A stretch of DNA of 6,704 nucleotides from Cytophagales bacterium (GTDB lineage Bacteria > Bacteroidota > Bacteroidia > Cytophagales > MED-G16). The DNA lies in contig JAPYTU010000019.1 of assembly GCA_029940715.1 (NCBI GenBank), positions 18,556 to 25,259 of the forward strand, given 5' to 3'. This document shows, in pieces, positions 1-5,977 of the stretch. The position numbers and the translations under genes are program-made. The first letter of the stretch is position 1, and each line of letters opens with the position of its first letter. The notes under the pieces were generated by a model. That model saw only the letters and a list, made by a program, of their open reading frames with translations. It was not told the origin of the DNA and ran no database searches.

Positions 1-473
1 TCTTTAGCAGGAGCTTCTTCAAGTTTTTGTTTGATTTTGTCCAATGTCTTTTTATTAGCAACTTTTTCATCTTCTAATTTTTTCTTGTCTACTTCTTTTT
101 TAGAAGTTTCAATAGATTCAATTTTTTTATTAATTTTTGCTTCTTTCTCTTTTAACCAGGCATTAAATTTCTTGTCTGCTTCTTCTTGAGTTATTGCTTT
201 TTTATTAACACCTATTTGAAGATGTTTTCTAAGTAATATTCCTTTATAGGATAAAATAGCTCTTACTGTATCAGTTGGTTGTGCACCTTGCATTAACCAT
301 TCAAGAGCTTTTGTTTCATCTAAAATAATTTGAGCTGGATTAATGTTTGGATTATAAGTGCCTATTTTTTCAATGATTTTTCCATCTCTAGGAGATCTTG
401 CATCTGCGATAATAATATCAAAAATTGCTAATTTTTTTCTTCCTCTTCTTGATAATCTAATTTTTACTGCCAT
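1..473 (-). CDS. rpsP: 30S ribosomal protein bS16 (3'-truncated by window edge)
   Basis: Small-subunit ribosomal protein bS16, which binds 16S rRNA during 30S assembly. Reading leftward from the ATG at 473-471, 157 residues are visible with no stop, so the C-terminus lies beyond the left edge. The core (about residues 1-85) carries the family signature: N-terminal MAVKIRLSRRGRKK, then ADARSPRDGK (23-32), EKIGTYNPN (35-43) and the Bacteroidota-typical GAQPTDTVRAILSYKG (63-78). After residue 90 comes a Lys/Glu-rich, probably helical or coiled-coil tail of at least 65 residues. The E. coli protein has about 82 residues in all; long charged tails are usual in Bacteroidota bS16. The start is fixed by the conserved N-terminus. 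A good -7 promoter element lies about 60 bases upstream. The usual downstream neighbour, rimM, would be off the window. Identification is very secure; the full length is unknown. Confidence 0.96.
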   Translation of the reverse strand, partial: MAVKIRLSRRGRKKLAIFDIIIADARSPRDGKIIEKIGTYNPNINPAQIILDETKALEWLMQGAQPTDTVRAILSYKGILLRKHLQIGVNKKAITQEEADKKFNAWLKEKEAKINKKIESIETSKKEVDKKKLEDEKVANKKTLDKIKQKLEEAPAK

Positions 474-672
474 AATTTTATTTTACTGTTTATATGGAAC
501 TCGTCCATTAACATTATACAAATTTTAGTCCGCAAATATATAAATATTTATAAGGTATCATTGTCATCTTTGATAAAAAATAATTAAGTCAATTTATTTA
601 AATAATTTAATTTTCTTAGTTAAGTCTTTACAATTCTCACAATAACAATTTATATTGCAAAATAAATTTCAA
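474..672. other. Divergent intergenic spacer between rpsP and carB
   Basis: This non-coding A+T-rich spacer must hold the promoters for both rpsP (leftward) and carB (rightward). The leftward one is proposed at 540-533. For carB I see only near matches to TAnnTTTG on the plus strand: TATCATTG at 556-563 and CATCTTTG at 565-572, each with one mismatch and no clear -33 TTTG. A 12-base perfect palindrome, TTATTTAAATAA, sits at 594-605; being only A and T it may be chance. I see no pyrimidine-responsive attenuator, RNA element or short gene. Confidence 0.6.
533..540 (-). promoter_or_regulatory. Candidate Bacteroidota -7 promoter element for rpsP
   Basis: On the minus strand this reads TATATTTG, a perfect match to the Bacteroidota -7 consensus TAnnTTTG. 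Transcription would begin near 526 and give a leader of about 50 bases before the rpsP ATG, which is a sensible distance. I see no clear TTTG -33 element at the expected spacing upstream (about 560-565), and the region is so A+T-rich that chance matches are possible. Confidence 0.45.
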
Positions 673-3486
673 ATGCCAAGAGACAACAAAATCAGTTCAG
701 TTCTCATTATTGGTTCAGGTCCTATTATTATTGGTCAAGCATGTGAATTTGATTATTCTGGTTCTCAAGCATCTCGTTCACTTAGAGAAGAAGGAATAGA
801 AGTAACACTAATTAATTCCAATCCAGCAACTATCATGACTGATGAGGTTACTGCCAATAATATTTATCTCAAACCATTAGTTAAACAATCTATCATTGAG
901 ATATTAGAAAAACATGATATTGATGCTGTACTACCTACAATGGGGGGGCAAACAGCTCTTAATTTAGCTATTGAATGTGAAAATGCTAAAATATGGGAAA
1001 AGTATAAAGTAAAAATGATTGGTGTTAATGTTGATGCAATTAATACAACAGAAGATAGAGAATTATTTAGATTGAAAATGAATGATTTAGGGATAAATGT
1101 TTGTAAGGGAGAGATTGCAAAATCTTTCTTAAAGGGTAAAGAAATAGCTCAAAAAATTGGATTTCCTTTAGTAATTAGACCTTCATTTACTTTGGGAGGT
1201 TCTGGGGGTAGTTTTGTTGAAGAAGATAAAGATTTTGATAATGCTTTAGATTATGGCCTTAATAAATCTCCTATTCATGAAGTTTTAGTTGAGCAGAGTG
1301 TTTTAGGATGGAAGGAATTTGAATTAGAATTATTAAGAGATAATATTGGAAATGTTATTATTATTTGTTCTATAGAAAATTTTGATCCTATGGGAATTCA
1401 TACTGGAGATTCTATTACTGTAGCTCCAGCTATGACACTTCCAGATACTTTGTATCAAAAAATGAGAAATCTTGCTATTAAGATGATGAATGGTATAGGA
1501 AAATTTGCTGGAGGATGTAATGTCCAGTTTGCTGTAAATCCTGAAAATGATTCAATTATTGCAATTGAAATAAATCCTAGAGTTTCTAGATCATCAGCAC
1601 TTGCCTCAAAAGCAACAGGTTATCCAATAGCAAAAATTGCCTCAAAACTCGCTATAGGATATAATTTAGATGAATTAAAAAATCAAATTACAAAAACAAC
1701 TTCTGCATTTTTTGAACCTGCTTTAGACTATGTTATTGTTAAAATTCCTAGATGGAATTTTGATAAGTTTAAAGGTTCGGATAGAAAGTTAGGTCTTCAA
1801 ATGAAATCAGTTGGGGAGGCTATGGGAATTGGAAATAACTTTCAGGAAGCCTTACAAAAAGCTTGCCAGTCTTTAGAAATTAAAAGAAATGGATTGGGAG
1901 CAGATGGTAGAGAGTTAAAAGATCAAAATAAATTATTGAATAGTTTAAAAAATCCAAGTTGGAATAGATTATTTCATATATATGATGCTTTAAAATTAGG
2001 ATTGCCATTTAATACAATTCAACAAATTACAAAAATAGATAAGTGGTTTTTAAATCAGATTGAAGAATTAGTTTTGCTTGAGAATGATGTTATAAAGTAT
2101 GACATTAGTTCAATACCAAAAGATTATTTGAAATTACTTAAACAGAAAGGATATGCTGATAGACAGATAGCTCATATAATTGGATGTTTGGAAAGTGAAG
2201 TTTTTAATAAAAGACAAAAATTTGGTATTAAAAGAAACTATAAACTAGTAGATACATGTGCTGCAGAATTTGAGGCTAAAACACCATATTATTATTCGAC
2301 TTTTGGAGATGAAAATGAATCAGTGGTTTCAGAAAAAGAAAAAATAATAGTTATTGGTTCTGGTCCAAATAGGATTGGTCAAGGAATTGAATTTGATTAT
2401 TGTTGTGTTCATGGAATTTTAGCAGCAAAAGAATGTGGTTATGAAACAATTATGATAAACTGTAATCCTGAAACTGTATCGACAGATTTTGATATTGCTG
2501 ACAAATTATATTTTGAGCCTGTTTTTTGGGAGCATTTATATGAAGTAATTCTTCATGAAAAACCAATAGGTGTTATTGTTCAATTAGGTGGTCAAACAGC
2601 ACTTAAATTATCTAAAAAATTAGATCAATATGGAATTAAAATATTAGGGACAAGTTATAATGCACTTGATTTAGCAGAGGATAGGGGTAGATTTTCTGAT
2701 ATGCTTAAAAAAAATAAAATACCTTATCCAGAATATGGTACTATTGAATCGGCTACTGATGCTATAGAGGTATCAAAAAAAATAGGATTTCCTTTATTGG
2801 TTAGACCATCTTATGTATTAGGAGGGCAATCAATGAAAATTGTTATTAATAATAAAGAATTGGAAGAGCATGTTGTGGATTTAATAAAAGATAAACCAAA
2901 TGGTAAAATCTTATTAGATCATTTTATAGAAGGTGCTATAGAGGCAGAGGCTGATGCTATTTGTGACGGTAAAGAAATTTATATTATTGGAATTATGGAA
3001 CACGTAGAACCTGCTGGTATTCATTCTGGAGATTCTAATGCAGTACTTCCACCTTATAGTTTGGGTGATTTTGTAATGAATCAAATTGTAAAGTATACTA
3101 AAAAGATTGCTTTAGAATTAAAAACTGTTGGATTAATAAATATACAATTTGCTATAAAGGATGATAAAGTATATATAATTGAGGCGAATCCAAGAGCATC
3201 TAGAACAGTTCCATTTATTTCTAAGGCATATAGAGAGCCGTATGTTAACTATGCAGTTAAGGTAATATTAGGAAAGAAAAAGTTATCAGATTTTAAAATG
3301 AAACCATATAAAAATGGATATGCTATAAAAGAACCTGTATTTTCATTCGATAAGTTTCCAAATGTTAATAAAGAATTAGGTCCTGAAATGAAGTCAACCG
3401 GTGAATCCATCCATTTTATTGATGATTTAATGGATGATTATTTCCTTGAAATATACTCTAAAAGAAATCTTTATCTTAGTAAATAA
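673..3486 (+). CDS. carB: Carbamoyl-phosphate synthase large subunit, short form without MGS-like domain
   Basis: Synthesises carbamoyl phosphate from bicarbonate, ammonia (from glutamine via CarA, not in this window) and two ATP, feeding pyrimidine and arginine synthesis in the cytoplasm. I start it at the ATG at 673 (MPRDNKISS, 937 residues) rather than the in-frame TTG at 655. With this start the first-half ATP-binding residues fall exactly on E. coli numbering: R129, R169, G175-G176, E215, E299, N301, R303. Two ATP-grasp halves are clear. The first has GSGPIIIGQACEFDYSG near residue 14, PTMGGQTALN (88-97) and NPRVSRSSALASKATG (301-316). The second has GSGPNRIGQGIEFDY (562-576), QLGGQTALK (637-645), RPSYVLGGQ (711-719) and EANPRASRTVPF (837-848). 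The linking oligomerisation region (about 400-545) includes KGYADRQIAHIIGCLESEV. The protein stops at RNLYLSK, so the roughly 130-residue C-terminal allosteric MGS-like domain of the 1073-residue E. coli enzyme is absent. I know flavobacterial CarB of about 950 residues with this same ending, so this is lineage-typical rather than a broken gene. Confidence 0.97.
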   Translation: MPRDNKISSVLIIGSGPIIIGQACEFDYSGSQASRSLREEGIEVTLINSNPATIMTDEVTANNIYLKPLVKQSIIEILEKHDIDAVLPTMGGQTALNLAIECENAKIWEKYKVKMIGVNVDAINTTEDRELFRLKMNDLGINVCKGEIAKSFLKGKEIAQKIGFPLVIRPSFTLGGSGGSFVEEDKDFDNALDYGLNKSPIHEVLVEQSVLGWKEFELELLRDNIGNVIIICSIENFDPMGIHTGDSITVAPAMTLPDTLYQKMRNLAIKMMNGIGKFAGGCNVQFAVNPENDSIIAIEINPRVSRSSALASKATGYPIAKIASKLAIGYNLDELKNQITKTTSAFFEPALDYVIVKIPRWNFDKFKGSDRKLGLQMKSVGEAMGIGNNFQEALQKACQSLEIKRNGLGADGRELKDQNKLLNSLKNPSWNRLFHIYDALKLGLPFNTIQQITKIDKWFLNQIEELVLLENDVIKYDISSIPKDYLKLLKQKGYADRQIAHIIGCLESEVFNKRQKFGIKRNYKLVDTCAAEFEAKTPYYYSTFGDENESVVSEKEKIIVIGSGPNRIGQGIEFDYCCVHGILAAKECGYETIMINCNPETVSTDFDIADKLYFEPVFWEHLYEVILHEKPIGVIVQLGGQTALKLSKKLDQYGIKILGTSYNALDLAEDRGRFSDMLKKNKIPYPEYGTIESATDAIEVSKKIGFPLLVRPSYVLGGQSMKIVINNKELEEHVVDLIKDKPNGKILLDHFIEGAIEAEADAICDGKEIYIIGIMEHVEPAGIHSGDSNAVLPPYSLGDFVMNQIVKYTKKIALELKTVGLINIQFAIKDDKVYIIEANPRASRTVPFISKAYREPYVNYAVKVILGKKKLSDFKMKPYKNGYAIKEPVFSFDKFPNVNKELGPEMKSTGESIHFIDDLMDDYFLEIYSKRNLYLSK

Positions 3487-3489
3487 AAA

Positions 3490-3699
3490 ATGTTTAAATT
3501 TCTTCTCATATTATTATTGGTTATTTATGTTGTCTATAAAATTTCAACATTTTTATTAAAACAATTTATTGTAAAAAATTTTTCTTCTAAAAAAAAGATT
3601 TATAAAGATGGTATTAATATTGAGAGTGAACCAAATAAAAATAAGAAGGGAATTTTAGACGGTGAAGGAGATTTTGTAGATTATGAGGAAGTAGATTAA
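3490..3699 (+). CDS. Small single-pass membrane protein, DUF4834-like
   Basis: A 69-residue protein of unknown function that starts three bases after the carB stop, so it is almost certainly translated from the carB transcript. Residues 3-19 (KFLLILLLVIYVVYKIS) form one hydrophobic membrane segment. A basic stretch follows (KNFSSKKKIYKDG, about 29-41), which by the positive-inside rule suggests a cytoplasmic C-terminus. The protein then has a low-complexity Lys/Asn/Glu linker and an acidic ending, DGEGDFVDYEEVD (57-69). The short hydrophobic N-terminus plus a (V/F)DYEEV-type tail is what I remember of the Bacteroidota DUF4834 family. I made that match from memory and it is not verified. A signal anchor is more likely than a cleaved signal peptide, because I see no AxA-like cleavage site. 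No enzymatic motif is present. The tight coupling to carB and accD probably reflects shared expression rather than shared function. Confidence 0.8.
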   Translation: MFKFLLILLLVIYVVYKISTFLLKQFIVKNFSSKKKIYKDGINIESEPNKNKKGILDGEGDFVDYEEVD

Positions 3700-3716
3700 A
3701 TACCTAACTTTATGCG

Positions 3717-4559
3717 ATGAATTGGTTTAAAAGGAAAAAAAAGAATATTAATACGCCTTCTACTCAAAAAAAAGAGTTGCCTGATGGGATGTGGTATAAA
3801 ACTCCAGGAGGCTCTATTATACATATTAGAGAATTAAAAAATAATTCATACGTATGTCCTGAAGATGATTATCATGTAAGGATTGGATCCAAAGAGTATT
3901 TCGAAATTTTATTCGATAATAAATCTTTTGAAGAATTGGATAAAGATTTATCATCTTCTGATCCTTTAAAGTTCGTAGATACTAAGTCATATAAAGGAAG
4001 GGTTGATAAATCTCAAAAAGATACTGGTTTAAAAGATGCAATTAAAACTGGTGTAGGAAAAATTAATAATTATGATATTGTTATATCATGCATGGACTTT
4101 TCCTTTATTGGTGGATCTATGGGATCTGTAGTTGGAGAAAAAATATCTAGAGCAATAGATTATTCATTAAAAAATAAAATTCCTTTGATGATTATTTCTA
4201 AATCTGGTGGAGCTAGAATGATGGAGTCAACTTATTCATTAATGCAAATGGCTAAAACATCATCAAAATTAGCTTTATTATCAAGAGAGAAGATACCCTA
4301 TATATCACTTATGACTGACCCAACAACTGGGGGTGTTTCTGCGTCATTTGCAATGCTTGGAGATTTTAATATTGCTGAGCCTGGAGCATTAATAGGCTTT
4401 GCAGGACCAAGAGTTATTAAGGAAACAATAGGATCCAATTTACCTAAAGGATTTCAACGTTCAGAATTTGTGTTTGAACATGGATTTTTAGATTTTATAG
4501 TTGATAGAAGAGATTTAAAAACTAAAATTTCTAAGTTGTTAAAACTACTTAAAAACTAA
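3717..4559 (+). CDS. accD: Acetyl-CoA carboxylase carboxyltransferase subunit beta, degenerate zinc ribbon
   Basis: The beta half of the carboxyltransferase that moves the carboxyl group from carboxybiotin to acetyl-CoA, making malonyl-CoA for fatty acid synthesis; its partner AccA is not in the window. The 280-residue protein has the crotonase-fold carboxyltransferase signature: FIGGSMGSVVGEK (130-142), SKSGGARMMES (161-171), SLMQMAKTS (174-182), TDPTTGGVSASFAMLGD (200-216), IAEPGALIGFAGPRVI (219-234) and LPKGFQRSEF (242-251). It begins MNWFKRKKKNI, close to the family start. The zinc-ribbon region of E. coli AccD (two CxxC pairs) aligns with WYKTPGG and YVCPEDDYH here, so only C47 of the four cysteines remains. 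I recall cysteine-poor versions of this segment in other flavobacterial AccD proteins. Length is normal (the E. coli protein is about 304 residues, with a dispensable-looking tail). It lies 17 bases after the small membrane-protein gene, in the same apparent operon. Confidence 0.96.
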   Translation: MNWFKRKKKNINTPSTQKKELPDGMWYKTPGGSIIHIRELKNNSYVCPEDDYHVRIGSKEYFEILFDNKSFEELDKDLSSSDPLKFVDTKSYKGRVDKSQKDTGLKDAIKTGVGKINNYDIVISCMDFSFIGGSMGSVVGEKISRAIDYSLKNKIPLMIISKSGGARMMESTYSLMQMAKTSSKLALLSREKIPYISLMTDPTTGGVSASFAMLGDFNIAEPGALIGFAGPRVIKETIGSNLPKGFQRSEFVFEHGFLDFIVDRRDLKTKISKLLKLLKN

Positions 4560-4596
4560 TTTTTATTTTTTTAAATTAAGAGATAAACTAATTTTT
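4553..4596. repeat. Short direct repeat AAACTAATTTTT flanking the accD-nqrF junction
   Basis: The 12-base sequence AAACTAATTTTT occurs at 4553-4564, spanning the accD stop codon, and again at 4585-4596, 32 bases later. The second copy supplies the in-frame stop (4589-4591) that bounds the nqrF frame upstream. The run of T after each copy has no G+C-rich stem before it, so this does not look like a classical terminator. It could be chance in such A+T-rich DNA. Confidence 0.5.
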
Positions 4597-4604
4597 TTCT
4601 GTTT

Positions 4605-4612
4605 TATATTTG
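4605..4612 (+). promoter_or_regulatory. Possible -7 promoter element at the nqrF start
   Basis: TATATTTG matches the Bacteroidota -7 consensus TAnnTTTG perfectly and overlaps the TTG proposed as the nqrF start codon (4610-4612). If it is used, transcription would begin near 4619, downstream of that TTG, and translation would have to start further in, for example at the in-frame GTG at 4640 or TTG at 4646. No TTTG -33 element is seen at about 4581-4585, so the call is weak. Confidence 0.3.
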
Positions 4613-5938
4613 TGGAAAATTGAATTAAATTTTGTATCGGTGACATTGATTGCAACTTCTGTTATTGCTTTTTCAATAATAATTTTATTTTTAGTTTTTA
4701 TTTTACTTTTTGCTCAATCTAAATTAGTTCAATCCGGTAATGTGAATATAGTAATTAATGGGGACGAAGATAATCCTTTAATTGCAGCTGCAGGAGGAAC
4801 ATTATTATCTACATTATCATCACAAAAAATGTTTTTGCCTTCTGCTTGTGGAGGAGGTGGAACCTGTGCTATGTGCAAGTGTAGAATTATAGATGGTGCT
4901 GGTGATGTACTTCCAACAGAAATTGGTCATTTATCTAGAACAGAACAAGCAGATAGAGTTAGACTTTCTTGTCAGGTTAAAGTAAAACAAGATATGAGAA
5001 TTGAAATACCTGAAGAAATTTTTGGTATAAAAAAATGGGAATGTGAAGTGGTTTCAAATTATAATGTTTCAACTTTTATTAAAGAGCTTGTTGTAAAGTT
5101 ACCTCCAGGTCAAATTTTAGATTTTGAGTCAGGTGGTTATATACAAATTGATGTACCTGAAACAGAAGTAGATTTTGCTAAAATAGATATAACACCACAT
5201 CCAGAATTAGGTCACAAAAATGATGTTTTTAAAGAGGAGTGGGATAAGTTTAATTTGTGGCCATTAAAAATGATAAATGATGAACCTATTTTTAGAGCTT
5301 ATTCTATGGCTAATCATCCTGCTGAGGGAAATATGATGATGCTTAATATTAGAATCGCAACTCCACCATGGGATAGGAAAAATAATAAATGGATGGACTT
5401 AAATCCTGGAATATGTTCTTCTTATACTTTTTCTAGAAATCCTGGGGATAAAATTTTTATTTCTGGACCTTATGGAGAATTTCATATTAATAATACTCAA
5501 AGAGAAATGATTTATATAGGTGGTGGGGCAGGAATGGCTCCTCTTAGATCTCATATTTTTCATTTATTTCATACTGAAAAAACGCAAAGAAAAGTTTCTT
5601 ATTGGTATGGGGGAAGATCAAAAAAAGAATTGTTTTATATGGATCATTTCAAGAAAATTGAAGAAAAATTTAATAATTTCAGATTTTTTGTAGGATTATC
5701 TGAACCATTACCTGAAGATGATTGGTCTATAAAAAAGAATATGGATGATAATAAAGATGGCTATGTAGGTTTTATTCATCAAGTTCTTTATGATAATTAT
5801 TTAAAATCTCACTCTGAACCAGAAGATGTTGAATATTACCTTTGTGGTCCTCCTTTAATGAATCAAGCAGTATTGAAGATGTTAGAAGATATGGGAATTC
5901 CCGATGAAAATATCAGATTTGATGATTTTGGAAGTTAA
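4610..5938 (+). CDS. nqrF: Na+-translocating NADH:quinone reductase subunit F
   Basis: The NADH-oxidising entry subunit of the Na+-pumping NQR complex in the cytoplasmic membrane; electrons pass from NADH to FAD to a 2Fe-2S cluster and on to the other subunits. Counting from the TTG at 4610 (442 residues), a membrane anchor spans about 9-36. A plant-type ferredoxin domain follows with cluster cysteines C80, C86, C89 and C121, the same spacing as Vibrio NqrF (C70, C76, C79, C111). The FAD domain has RAYSMANHPAEGN (229-241) and SGPYGEF (285-291). The NADH domain has GGGAGMAPLRSH (304-315), YWYGGRSKKELFY (331-343) and YYLCGPPLMN (409-418). It ends in FDDFGS, as the family does. No ATG is available: the frame is closed by TAA at 4589-4591 and the first in-frame ATG encodes M74, inside the ferredoxin domain. 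TTG 4610, GTG 4640 and TTG 4646 are the candidate starts; all keep the anchor. nqrA-E are not adjacent: accD lies 50 bases upstream and a convergent gene follows. The function is secure; the start is not. Confidence 0.95.
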   Translation: MWKIELNFVSVTLIATSVIAFSIIILFLVFILLFAQSKLVQSGNVNIVINGDEDNPLIAAAGGTLLSTLSSQKMFLPSACGGGGTCAMCKCRIIDGAGDVLPTEIGHLSRTEQADRVRLSCQVKVKQDMRIEIPEEIFGIKKWECEVVSNYNVSTFIKELVVKLPPGQILDFESGGYIQIDVPETEVDFAKIDITPHPELGHKNDVFKEEWDKFNLWPLKMINDEPIFRAYSMANHPAEGNMMMLNIRIATPPWDRKNNKWMDLNPGICSSYTFSRNPGDKIFISGPYGEFHINNTQREMIYIGGGAGMAPLRSHIFHLFHTEKTQRKVSYWYGGRSKKELFYMDHFKKIEEKFNNFRFFVGLSEPLPEDDWSIKKNMDDNKDGYVGFIHQVLYDNYLKSHSEPEDVEYYLCGPPLMNQAVLKMLEDMGIPDENIRFDDFGS

Positions 5939-5977
5939 TTTTTGAATAGTTTAATATATCATTTTTAATATTTTTCC
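5939..5977. other. Convergent intergenic spacer between nqrF and the SDR gene
   Basis: Only 39 bases separate the two converging stop codons. The stretch is almost pure A+T with T runs on the plus strand (for example at 5962-5966 and 5971-5975) but no convincing stem-loop with a G+C core, so I cannot call an intrinsic terminator although one or two transcripts must end near here. Confidence 0.5.

Noticed and set aside
594..605. Operator-like palindrome TTATTTAAATAA upstream of carB
   Set aside because: It is made only of A and T in a spacer that is nearly all A and T, is short, and stops pairing at once on either side; no support for a regulator site.
655..672. TTG at 655 as the carB start (six extra residues)
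   Set aside because: The ATG at 673 gives MPRDNKISS, which matches the family's usual MP-start, and puts the ATP-binding residues exactly on E. coli numbering.
4553..4600. Rho-independent terminator between accD and nqrF
   Set aside because: T runs are present but no stem with G or C pairs precedes them; only a short A+T direct repeat is seen.
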